64,000 nt of DNA from Naganishia liquefaciens (lineage: Eukaryota > Basidiomycota > Tremellomycetes > Filobasidiales > Filobasidiaceae), in contig BLZA01000007.1 of NCBI GenBank assembly GCA_013423385.1, forward strand, positions 62,001 through 126,000, given 5' to 3'. Positions 1 to 9,635 of the stretch are shown here, piece by piece. Position 1 is the stretch's first letter. Each line of letters opens with the position of its first letter. Under the pieces are notes generated by a model. The model had not been told where the DNA came from. It searched no databases and saw only the letters and a program-made list of their open reading frames with translations. The translations under genes and the position numbers were made by a program.

Positions 1-1680
1 GTAACGGCTTCCAAGCCAGAGAGCGCAACCGATGTCCTCGTCTGGATCCCTGATACCACGACCCAGTTGGATCGCATATCGACACTGACATCCCATACGC
101 ACAACGCTTGGCAGGCCGTGTAAACGACGCTCCCATGGCGAGATCACTTGATCAGATGTTGTAGATACACCTTGATTCTACCTCGTGTAGCAACAGTACA
201 GCTAGAATGACACGCAATTGCGCCGATTTCAAATAGTTGCTAACCGTCCGTCGTAATCCCCCAAAGACAGCTTTCACGTTGGCTCCTAATGGCAGCAATT
301 ACCGCAGTGCTGTTAACGCATAGGTACCTACCACAAGAGCAGTAGTCGCAAGTTCACCCAATTTGCCTATTCCGATATCGGCGCCTTTAACAGACCAAAA
401 TCACGACAGAACACGGTTGTACTTGTGCCAGCGGGCTTCTTTACACTAATGTCTGGCATGCGATGTATTGAACGGGAGAAACGAGTGCACAATCAGCCCA
501 GCAATTCGTTCAGGCTCTGCCGAATCGCTCGACGGTCGGCGACTCAGACGCCGCGCTTAATGTATCGGATGACAATATCGTTCGAGAATCTCTGCTCAAA
601 CCGTCCCCAGATTTTTCGCGTTGGCACACCATGCTAGCGACAACGACAACGCGGCAATCGTAGTATAGATGGAGACCAACAGTGCTTCTGTCCATGTTTG
701 ATCAATTGGCAAAGCAGTGGGCGGCCTCTGGACGTCGGTTGCCACGTTCCGAGACGGTCGCACTGCTTTTACCAAACGCCTGTGTGTCGCAACAGGGCAT
801 CTGGTGCTGCCAGAGCTGCCAGATGAGAATGGCTGGCTCTGCAGTGTAGTTGTACCTCTTTTGTATCTGATGCTGAGTGCGGGCCGCTCGAAACGATGCG
901 GTTGCGTGGGATGCCACATCATTGCCAGCCACGAGAGCCGCCTGTCAAGATTCCTTTTCAAAGTCGCTTTCAAGTTGGCACCCCGTGCCAATAGTTGTGG
1001 CTGCGTCACACCTGGGTCTCCTATCGATCTTTGAAAGGCTCTTGTATCGCTACGACTGGTCAGTTGACCCAATCCCACCGCCTAAACGCCGGATGCCACG
1101 GTGGTCGCGCTTTTTCTCCCGCGTTGGGCAACAAGAGTTTGGCATGCGGCGCACTGAGTGTAGCAAATCAAAGCGTGATCACCTCGGCAAACTTGAGACC
1201 GGCTCTGCTCACAGACTAGCCGGTCGACGCAGAGGATGGCGCCGTCTGTACGTCGCGTGCCCCGAATGAACACGGTCGCGCGTACCAACTTCGCAGCCAA
1301 AGATGTCGCGTCACAAACGGCTGGCATGCGGTGCACCGAGTGGAATCAATTGAGTTATGATGGTCCACACGAGATCGGTACTAGCCCTTCATTCGCCCTG
1401 ACCGGTCCCGGCGTCTCATGATGCCGTCTGCACCGCCGGTGCCAACCATGGCGTATCACCTGCATATGCCGGGTGCCGCGATTGAGTGGTCGCGCTTGCC
1501 ACTGAGATCGCGTAAGGCGACAAAAGATCAATGCGTGGCACACGATGCCTGCAGTCGAGCTGGCCATAAGAAATTTACATTGATGAGCTTGTCACTCGTC
1601 CAGCCTATCGCTTGCTCGGTCAGAAGAGTGGATCGTGGCAAGATATATATTTCTGAATTACACAACCAAACATCCAACCA
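1..1680. other. Gene-poor left edge with weak degenerate repeats
   Basis: No reading frame here has a recognisable domain or a convincing exon structure; the open frames are short and overlap on both strands. Similar short words recur: ggcatgcg near 456, 1142 and 1324; a ggtcgcgc word near 1103, 1271 and 1488; and gatg..ccgtctg near 1234 and 1419. Several recurrences are spaced about 180-215 bases apart, which could be a decayed tandem repeat. Nothing else is seen. Confidence 0.4.
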
Positions 1681-1776
1681 TCTTTCGTGGTGTAATGGTA
1701 ACATTGGCGCTTGTCAAGTTCAGCGTCGTCTGAGCATTATACGCGCCCGCCCCGAGTTCGATTCTCGGCGAGAGAG
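1681..1776 (+). tRNA. tRNA-Asp(GTC) with a 25-nt intron, copy 1
   Basis: The sequence folds as a complete tRNA. The acceptor stem pairs 1681-1687 with 1769-1775, G73 (the usual Asp discriminator) is 1776, the D arm is 1690-1704, and the T arm contains GTTCGATTC. The anticodon stem GGCGC/GCGCC is interrupted by an intron at 1717-1741, directly 3' of the base next to the anticodon, the standard position for nuclear tRNA introns. The loop reads TTGTCAC after splicing, so the anticodon is GTC. A second copy lies inverted at 3295-3390; the two differ only at two intron bases. Confidence 0.9.
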
Positions 1777-1782
1777 CATAAC

Positions 1783-1787
1783 TTTTT
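1783..1787 (+). terminator. Pol III terminator of tRNA-Asp copy 1
   Basis: A run of five T lies seven bases after the discriminator base, the usual RNA polymerase III stop signal. Confidence 0.6.
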
Positions 1788-2789
1788 GCCCCTTTGAAGA
1801 GGTCCGACGAGCTGCTCTTCAAAAAAGAATCGCTTTGTGTCGCTCAGAGCCTTCCAGATTCCAGAGCATCAAAGTTGCAAGGCGGGCTCGAGAAAGAAAG
1901 GCCGCATCGCCCGTGTTGGGAGTGTTACAGACGTAGGCCGTTGCCGTGTGGTTGCAGAAACACGCGTCACAACTACCCAGCGATTTGTGATGCCCGCTAA
2001 CCCCTATGGACCTTTGCGAGAGACCTTGGGAACATCAGCGGTCGGCTTGTCAGACACTCGAGCTTTGGACCCATCTTGTTTGATGCAAATTGTCTATAGC
2101 ATTGTCTCTGATCCCGCGTCCAAGATGACACGCGACTTTTAAAGGGTCCTCCCTCCGACGACAACGGGACATAGTATTCGATGCCTCTTGACAATCAGAT
2201 GTCAACTTCTGTCAACTTGGCGACACGTACAAACGATTCAGCGGCGGCAGCCTGGAGATCCCGTAAGACGGATTTGCGAAAGTACTGCACGCTGGTACCC
2301 ATTTGCGTCGCGCGAACATTGCCACAGTCATTCATTGGTCCGGTTACTCGTACGAAACACAGATAAGATATCAGGTTCCAGCTCTCAAGCCATCTTTTAA
2401 AGACTCTCGTCCAACAGCTGGGGAGTACGAATGCTAAAAGACGTTCAGATTTCACGGAAATGGGACATGTCCCTTTTTGAACAGCGATGACGCCCATCGG
2501 GCTGATCGAAGAAGGAACTCTATGTTGCTTGATACATCCATAGCGCTCATGGGAAAGGAGATCTTGGTCGCATTCCGCGTCGAGGATCGCCCTTTCCTTC
2601 AGCGTTTCTGCGCTTAAGATTTCGAAATGGCATCAGCTCGGGGCTACTCCACGAGATGTGTATGTTGTCAGAGACAAGGTGCACAAGCTCGATCACAGTC
2701 GCATTACGATGATGCAAAAGTCGTAAAACGATAAGAAGACGGACACACCAAAAAGTTTGTGCAATTGCAAAAAGAGGTCAACTGTGTCC

Positions 2790-2794
2790 AAAAA
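2790..2794 (-). terminator. Pol III terminator of tRNA-Glu
   Basis: Five T on the minus strand begin five bases after the tRNA 3' end. Confidence 0.55.
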
Positions 2795-2799
2795 GAACT

Positions 2800-2871
2800 T
2801 TCCCCCACGGGGAATTGAACCCCGGCCTGGTGCGTGAGAGGCACCCATCCTAGCCACTAGACGATGAAGGA
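2800..2871 (-). tRNA. tRNA-Glu(CTC)
   Basis: A 72-nt intronless tRNA. On the minus strand it starts TCCTTCATCG, has the D arm GTCTAGTGGCTAGGA typical of eukaryotic tRNA-Glu, an anticodon stem GGTGC/GCACC around CTCTCAC (anticodon CTC), a T arm with GGTTCAATTCC, and discriminator A. The acceptor stem has two G-T pairs and one extra T-G pair but closes over all seven positions. It lies between the two inverted tRNA-Asp genes. Confidence 0.9.
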
Positions 2872-3294
2872 GATTTATTGGGGTTTAGTCAATCAAGGAA
2901 CAGTCCCCACAAGAGAAAGCTTGCTGGAGCCTGTGACACATCCTTCAGTGTCATCAATGACTGCACAGCCTGGCCTGTGGACACCTCTTGTCCTTTCTGT
3001 CGATTCTCAATGCCATTTGTATCGGACATGAGCTATAGGCACGGACCGAAGAAGACCAACTTGGCGCGGACTTTCTGGAGCGGCGACAATGCCTGAATCG
3101 AACCAGCCTCAATTCCAAGCATAATTCGCCATCAAGCAGACAGGGACAGAGAGTGTCAGACTGACAGAAATGTTGACACCTCACGGACGTATGCAAACCA
3201 GGTTAACGGGTTTTTGCTTCTTGGGAAAAAATGCCAACCTTGGGATAGCTGATCGGTCTGGTGTTGGAACCTCAACCAAGGGCAAAAAGATGAT
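2872..3294. other. Spacer, no gene seen
   Basis: Only short frames without domains. It separates tRNA-Glu from the second tRNA-Asp. Confidence 0.4.
3284..3288 (-). terminator. Pol III terminator of tRNA-Asp copy 2
   Basis: Five T on the minus strand lie seven bases past the discriminator base, the same spacing as for copy 1. Confidence 0.6.
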
Positions 3295-3390
3295 CTCTCT
3301 CGCCGAGAATCGAACTCGGGGCGGGCGCGTATAATGCTCAGACGAGTCTGAACTTGACAAGCGCCAATGTTACCATTACACCACGAAAGA
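3295..3390 (-). tRNA. tRNA-Asp(GTC) with a 25-nt intron, copy 2
   Basis: This is the inverted duplicate of the tRNA at 1681-1776. The mature parts are identical; the intron differs at two adjacent bases. In this copy the intron contains a perfect six-base inverted repeat, TCAGAC and GTCTGA, that can close a hairpin; in copy 1 the change shortens it to four pairs. Anticodon GTC, discriminator G. Spliced tRNA genes need the tRNA-splicing endonuclease, so both copies are expected to be processed in the same way. Confidence 0.9.
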
Positions 3391-3933
3391 TGGTTGTTGT
3401 TGCGTTTCATGTCGATTTAATACATCGACTCGATTACAAGAAGAGAGACAAGCTCGTGTTTCAGCTGCATTCACCTGCAGAGAAAAGAAGTCAAACCGGT
3501 TGTCACCTTTGCTGTCGGCGCAATAGACGGTGATCCGCTTCATGCACCTCACCAGTCTTCTGTGCTAAATGTTCTTCTATGCATTGACCAATGATCTAAA
3601 GCTGTCTTCGTGGTAGAAGAAAGACCGACGAGGACGAAGGATATTGGACATTGGCAAAGATTCGCATAAGACGAGCATTCCGTTACTACGCGGAGGATGG
3701 GGTTAGTACCTGTTGAAGCCAGCGAAGCGAAACCTTGGCAACGTGATCGAATAGCGGAAGATAAATATCCCTCAAACATCCCATCGAATCGATCCTCTTA
3801 GCAACGGCAGTACCCCTCTGGCCAGCGAACTGGCCCGCGTAAGATTGAGCTATAGCCTACTTCGATAGCTACCTGATTACCAGGTCTCCTAGAACCCGAG
3901 CGCCTCGATCCCCTTAGAGTTCTTCATCGACAT
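3391..3933. other. Upstream region of the GT8-like gene
   Basis: No gene is seen. The stretch is flanked by the tRNA-Asp 5' end and the start of the glycosyltransferase gene and probably holds the latter's promoter. Confidence 0.35.
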
Positions 3934-3972
3934 ATGCACTTGTACTCACCGCCTCGACGCGGATCGACATCT

Positions 3973-5219
3973 ATGGCATTCGTGCCTACTAAACGGAAAG
4001 CGAATGTTCTGAAATGGGTCGCATTGATACTGGTTGTTCTCCTTGCGGGGATCGTCTTTGCAATCACGAGATCGCCCAGGTATGTGCTCACGATCCATTC
4101 AGAGTATGGCTCACCAAGCTTATGCAGGTGGTTTCCCTTCGCGCGGGAATTATATCATACCCACAGAAAACCTGTCGGGATTTGGGTCCCGCCACCTGCA
4201 TTGCAATACCGTCCGAATCGGAACGCCATCATCTCTTCAGTCTGGACTGTGAATGATACCGTACCCGCCGCTGTCCTTGGTCATTCGATATCTCGATGGA
4301 CATCAGCTATCTATGAGGAAGGAGGGCTCACAGCAGAGAGTTGCGCGACAGTGGATATGCTATTGATGCATCTGCCAGGGGCGATCGAAAAGGAGAGCCG
4401 CGAACGATTGGAACAGATAGGGTGGAAGCTGTCTCAGGTAGATCTCGTACAGGTACCCCGGGACACTCCGAGGGATCGAAAGTGAGGAATTGCGTTCTTC
4501 TCGATAACGTGTAAGCTGACGCGCATTCCTCTTGCAGATTCGGATTCACCAAGTTTAGGGTATTTGGCCTCACGGAATACGATCATATTTTACTGCTCGA
4601 CAGTAACACCCTGGTGGTGAGTCGCGACGTCTACAATATCTTTGATAATGACCTCGACTTTGCAGGCGTAAGTTCTCGTCCCTCAGAGTCAGAATTCAGC
4701 AAGCTGACGCTTTGTGTCTAGGTGGCAGCACGTCAAATCGACCGGTCAGTCCATCAGCCCATCGACAGTGGAGTCTTGTACTACCGTCCAAGCCAGGACC
4801 TTGCGCAGTTTGCATTGTCGAAAGTCAACTCGACCGAGTACCCGCATAAGATGGGAGAGCAATCGTTGATCGGAACGTGAGTTCACCTGTGGTTCCGTTG
4901 ATTTGATCCTGGTTGACTGTGTTGTCAAAAGATTTATGAGGTACGCTACCACCCATCTCCCCATCGAGTGGAATGTCAGACTGGAGAGCAAGAAGGCTTG
5001 GCTGAACGATTGGCGGAGCCTGCAGTCGCGCTTCAAAATATTGCAGTGTATGTAGTCGTTGCCTTTTCGGCGGTCCGTCGTGCTCACATTCTTTGGCTAG
5101 ATACGGTGCCGAATTCGTTTCTCGAGGACAGAAATGCGTACAACGATACGATAGAGAAAGATGAGGTTTCTCTTTGGTGGAGAATACGTTCCGAGATGGA
5201 GAGTCTTCACATGCCATGA
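3973..5219 (+). CDS. GT8-family (glycogenin-like) type II membrane glycosyltransferase
   Basis: Exons 3973-4481, 4538-4667, 4722-4876, 4932-5047 and 5101-5219 give 342 residues. Residues 12-31 form one hydrophobic segment after a basic stretch, so the protein is likely a Golgi type II membrane enzyme. The segment NDTVPAAVLGHS matches the start of the GT8 fold, and FGFTKFRVFGLTEYDHILLL matches the strand leading to the metal site. Family members move a sugar from a UDP-sugar to an acceptor. Odd point: the usual DxD is D191-S-N193, with Asn in the last place, so metal binding may be altered. A possible extra 48-nt in-frame intron (4080-4127) would remove residues 36-51. An upstream in-frame ATG at 3934 would add 13 residues. 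The acceptor substrate is unknown. Confidence 0.75.
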
Positions 5220-5801
5220 CCCACTATAACTCGGGTATTGCGCCATCATGATTTGTGCGGAACCTATCGCGGCCTTTGTAGTCGATGTTGAAAATTTATT
5301 CAAGGCAGTAGCCCTCATGTGGAGTCGGTCGTTTCATCGCTCGAAACACTAGCTGTCATCGCTTTGTATGCTAGTGACGGGCAATTCATGTTGCGACTCA
5401 AGGTTTCCATGGACGGCGATGTCCTGATGCAGCTACAATTTTTCAGCGTGTAATAGTATTTGCGAGGTTGGAATCAAGAGTCTGCCAGAAGCCATTTGGA
5501 ACCGGAAAGACTCTGCTGAAACAGAAAAGGGAAATGGGTGTGCGAAGCTGTGTGATAATCGAGAAAGTTCGTGAAAACGTATTGGCAAAGATAATGATAC
5601 AATCAAACGCGATCCAAACGCTTCAGAAACTACGAAGAATACAAGGAAGGCACTATACAATAATCCTCAGACCGCAGACTGCACGAAAGTCGTGGAATTG
5701 CCAATCATGAAGTAGAGGAAGCGATCGCTCGATCAGGAGATGGTGGGACAATCAAGGCTCAAACTGAGTAAATGATGTAAGCCTTTAGCGAAATGGCTTG
5801 G
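5220..5801. other. Convergent intergenic region
   Basis: Lies between the 3' ends of the glycosyltransferase gene (+) and the acidic protein gene (-). It should hold both 3' UTRs. No further gene is seen. Confidence 0.4.
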
Positions 5802-6740
5802 TTATTGTGGGTTTGGCTTACCCTTGGAAAACGTTGGCTGCCCAAGAATGGTGTCGAAGGTAACATTGGGGTTCGCGCCGTGTTTGGGAGCGCTTCTTTG
5901 TTCACCGTCGGGCTTGAATTCGTCTTCGAACTCACCGGCTGTATAGTAACCCTCGTCGTGGTCATCGTAGCCATCGTAGTCATCGTGGTCCTTCTTTCTA
6001 TACATCATGGAAGCACTATCATCTGGACCAAGCTCCGTATTCCCGGGTGCCTTGCCACGTTGATAGTCGGTGATAGCACTTGCAATGACGAAGGCGAGTT
6101 TTTGAGTCTCCTCGTCAGGCCCATAGGCAGGCCTAGAGGTCGGGCGTGCGGCGTCCAGTGCTTCTCCAGGAAGGTTGACGGAATCGTCGTTTGTGAATTT
6201 ATCTCCTTTTTCAAGCTCTACATGTCTTGCCTGGACTTGTAGCGCTTCCTCTGGTGACAGAAAGGCTGGTTGTTCAGATACTGATACATCTCTCTCTGAA
6301 TGGCGAAGCTCAGGCTCAGAGCCGTTGGACAACGCCGAAGCATTGCTTGGCCGGCTTGCGACGGCGGACAAGAAAATGCTGGCAGCCTGCTTGAGCCCAT
6401 TCCAATAGCTCAGCTTGTCGGCGACGCTGCCAGCGGCAGCCATCTCGGCCATCAAACTGTTCAGATAGCTCGTTACAATCGTCAAACGAAGTTTGTCTTG
6501 CTCGGATAGCTGGTCGATATTCAGATTGTTGCCCGTCGTATAAGTCGACCCGTGGTTGCTGAATTTCTCTATACCGAGATGTCGCGAATCGCGCCAAGAC
6601 GACACCGAGCGATCTATGGGAACAGGCATTTCTTGCTGTGGTGTCTGACACTGGAAAAAGATGCTCGATACGGTTTTTCCACGATCTCGAAGAGGGTGTG
6701 AATTTGCCACCCCCGCTGGAGGTTCCGGACGCGCCGTCAC
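5802..6740 (-). CDS. Unrecognised acidic protein
   Basis: A 312-residue open frame without a need for introns. I do not recognise a family. Residues 75-120 form a likely helical segment (QLSEQDKLRLTIVTSYLNSL and following). The C-terminal third is hydrophilic and rich in Asp, Tyr and Gly (for example DHDDYDGYDDHDEGYYTAGE), which suggests disorder. The first 37 residues read poorly; an internal Met at 6629 starts MPVPIDRSVSSW and may be the true start, or an upstream exon may be missing. A plus-strand frame at 6638-7165 overlaps its 5' end but looks like a shadow. That it is a gene rests only on frame length and composition. Confidence 0.5.
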   Translation of the reverse strand: MTARPEPPAGVANSHPLRDRGKTVSSIFFQCQTPQQEMPVPIDRSVSSWRDSRHLGIEKFSNHGSTYTTGNNLNIDQLSEQDKLRLTIVTSYLNSLMAEMAAAGSVADKLSYWNGLKQAASIFLSAVASRPSNASALSNGSEPELRHSERDVSVSEQPAFLSPEEALQVQARHVELEKGDKFTNDDSVNLPGEALDAARPTSRPAYGPDEETQKLAFVIASAITDYQRGKAPGNTELGPDDSASMMYRKKDHDDYDGYDDHDEGYYTAGEFEDEFKPDGEQRSAPKHGANPNVTFDTILGQPTFSKGKPNPQ

Positions 6741-7336
6741 AAACCGTCCTTATATCCTGGAAGCACAAGAACGATGCACAGCCTTCAGAAGCACCCGCGC
6801 CTCAAACGCCTGACTGCTTCAAAAGATCGACAGTTTGCAGCCACAAGTGGAAAGGACCTTTCCAGGGGAGCATGACGCAAAAGCTCGTCTTGAACGCGTC
6901 ATTCTCCCTCCTTCCTTTCTCTTTCTCATCTTCTCCTGAAGCCTTTGAGGCAGTGCTTCCCACAGATTGTACAACACGAAATTGCAAAGCTTCGTCAGGC
7001 TATGCTCAGGGGAGAGGCGGCGAGTCGAGCGCTGAAGCCGAACGACAGCGGAGTATCTCGAAACACGGCGCAAAGCCGTTCCTCTGTTTTCACAACCCAG
7101 CCATCCGAATTTCCCCGCAGCAGCCACAAGCATCATTCACCTGGACGATGGCTATTGTTGCGTGATACCTGTACAGTCTATAGAAATACAGGGGCGAAGT
7201 GAAGCAAGACATGATCCCTGGCAGCTGCATTCTCACAGCGCATTCATTCATTGTACGACACGACACGACACCACTGGGAATCCACAGGATCCCCTAGATA
7301 GCGCCAAACAAGACATGTAGACGCGACTCCCACCGC
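6741..7336. other. Intergenic region
   Basis: Lies between the start of the acidic protein gene and the 3' end of the von Willebrand A gene. It probably contains the former's promoter and perhaps an unseen 5' exon. Nothing else is supported. Confidence 0.35.
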
Positions 7337-9370
7337 CTACGCACGCATCCTCCAAATCGACTGCGTTGCGATCCGCTTGGCCTAACAACCAAAGACATAA
7401 GATTTCCCCTCGAGGCCGTCGGAAAGCAGAGACAGAACTCACCTGCTCCAAAGAGATAGCATCCTCAAACAGCCCAATCTGCTGTTTGCCCGCCAACTTG
7501 TTCCCCTGATCAGCATCGACATCGCTATCACCGTCGTCATCATCATCATCATCGTCCATTCCACCCGCCTTCCGTCTACCTGGCGCCCGAGGCGAAGTGA
7601 ACGCATCCCGACTCGCGAGATCCTTGGGCAGCGTCGTCGACGTCGGCGGCGAGGCAACGGTACGTGGTGCAGCATAGGGCGCAAATGCTGAGATGGGTTC
7701 CCTTGCCTTCGTACGACGACGCGGGGACATGCCGTCATCGTCCGAAGCGTCGTCGTCGTTTGAGTCGTCGTCGGCAGCACCGTCGTCATCATCAAAGGCG
7801 AGACGAAGCGGTGGAGCGGGGGTGTATGTTGTTGGCGCGGGTGGAGGGGGACGACGCGGTGGTAGGCCGCGACTGTAGCCGTAGCTGCGGCCGAACTTCG
7901 AGTTGCGGTAGGCTTCGGTGAATTTCGATGTTCGGATCTGTGCGATGGGTCAGTCGAGAACAGATTTTGACGGAGGCGACGGGCTCACCTGCTCAAGCTG
8001 AGGCTTGGCTTCCTCGAGAGTGGCCGCCGTCATCAACACCTTGACGTTGGCCTCGAATTGCGGACTCTGCTCGTAAATATTCTCGACGCGGACCTTTTTC
8101 GTCGTTTGGCCCATCAACAGCAGCTTTTCGTGCAACTCTTGCGCGACGGCATCGATCGAGTCTTCCGTGACATCTGTGCCTATCCTATCGGCAACCTGCT
8201 GTCCGATCTCTGTGCAAGCATTAGCTCAGAGGGGCAGCAAGCAACGCCACGGGGAAGGGGGAGGGGGAAACTCACGTCGCACGAGGCTTTCCATGTCGAG
8301 GTTCTCGAGCACACTACCGATGATGGCATTTGCGAGGAGATCGGCCGTCGTGAGCGGGAGCATGAGGCCCGATGTGATACGGGTAATGGCTTGGAAAAAT
8401 TCAATGCCAAACTGTGGGGGATCAGCGGGAGTCGCGAGGTGATTGGGAGAGGAAGCGTACCTTGTAACTCGACAGATTCGGCTCGCACGCAACCATGAAC
8501 TACTGTTTATCAGTCTCCTCGTCGCACCGACCGAAAACAAACAAAGCCACTCACGATCCCGATCCCCCGACCGGCCATCTCCCGCGCAATCACTAACGGA
8601 TCCCACCCATTTGGATCCCCCTGCGGAAACCCATCGCCATACTCGCCGAGCCCATGCGGCGGCGCATCCGCGACGAGGACGACCGTCTTGGTGCTATACG
8701 TCCGCCACGCCAGTTCATGCAGCGTCACCTGGAGCGCAGCCGTCACGGCTTCCGGACCATCCCCGCCGCCCGACGCGGAGAGGTCGTGCAGAAAGGACGA
8801 AATTTCCTGGATGGAGGATGTGAACGGCAGGGTCTTTGTCAGGTAGGTGCGGTCTTGCGGAGGATGGTCTCTGTATGCGACAATCTGCGTCGTATTTTTT
8901 GAGCGGATTAGCAGAGGGAAAGGAGGGGAAGCAAGGAGGACGAACGGCGATGCGCAGGTCGTCTGGGCGCTCGAGCTGGCCGTGGGTGACAATTTGATTG
9001 CAGATCTCTTCAATGTTCTTGGTCGCTACCACGCCAATTGCATGAGCTCGTCGGCCAATCTCGGCCAAAGGACATGGGGAAGCGTACCTGATGCAATGTA
9101 TGAACCCATTGAGCCTGTTGCATCCTGAATAAACACGAGATCACTGTTTGCGAGAGAAGAGATCAGCTCCTATCGCAGCAGGGAGACAGGACCAGGACGT
9201 ACATGGTCTTCCGTCCTGGTTGGTCGTTGAGCAGTCCAGCATCCATGGCGGGCTGGGCTGTATCGTTGGCTGCAATGGAGGAATGAGCCGGGTCTGGGGG
9301 AGTGGGGGGAGTGGGGGAGTGCGGAAGAGGGGGAGGGGGAGGACTGACGGGTGGCGTCCATCTCGTCCAT
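7337..9370 (-). CDS. von Willebrand factor A-domain protein
   Basis: Ten exons: 9349-9370, 9203-9269, 9088-9143, 8946-9025, 8555-8884, 8461-8499, 8276-8411, 7989-8209, 7443-7937 and 7337-7381; 496 residues. The vWA domain spans roughly residues 30-260. Its MIDAS motif is D37-A-T-G-S41 inside DLVFIQDATGSM, followed by SASGGGDGPEAV and VVLVADAPPHG, which place the other metal ligands. This resembles the vWA domain of Dictyostelium vwkA-type proteins, but no alpha-kinase domain follows. The tail is disordered and very acidic, with an eight-residue Asp run, and ends AKRIATQSIWRMRA. Family members bind protein partners through a bound metal; the partner here is unknown. The start was chosen at the first Met of MDEMDATP, because upstream sequence is simple repeat. 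Confidence 0.75.
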
Positions 9371-9517
9371 CTTATCCGGGCGAAGAAGAACAATAGAGCA
9401 CAGACGCCGGCTGCGGGCTGCCAGCTGATCAGCGCGTGATGATAGATGGTGATGGATCGCTCGCTCGCTGATGGAAGACGACGGGCAGCGGCGCGATTTC
9501 GTCATCTCGATCGCCCC

Positions 9518-9542
9518 CTCGCTCGCTCGCTCGCTCGCTCGC
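9518..9542. repeat. (CTCG)n microsatellite
   Basis: About six tandem CTCG units directly upstream of the vWA-domain gene, within its likely promoter or 5' UTR. The 265-base gap between that gene and RUD3 is otherwise featureless. Confidence 0.85.
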
Positions 9543-9635
9543 GTTTCATTCATTAATTCATGCATTATTCTTTTGATTCCGCCATGGGAGACGACGGAGG
9601 ATTAGGTATACAACGACTCGAGCCACCCCACCCGC

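Larger units (their letters stand above)
1777..2799. other. Spacer between tRNA genes, no gene seen
   Basis: Both strands contain only short overlapping frames without recognisable domains. The first 35 bases after the tRNA resemble the sequence downstream of the inverted tRNA-Asp copy (a shared ctttttgccc and agaggt/gaggtt word), so the duplication seems to extend slightly past the tRNA. Nothing else is seen. Confidence 0.4.

Noticed and set aside
6638-7165. 175-residue plus-strand open frame
   Set aside because: It overlaps the better-composed minus-strand frame, has no domain and a Ser/Pro-rich random composition; likely a shadow.
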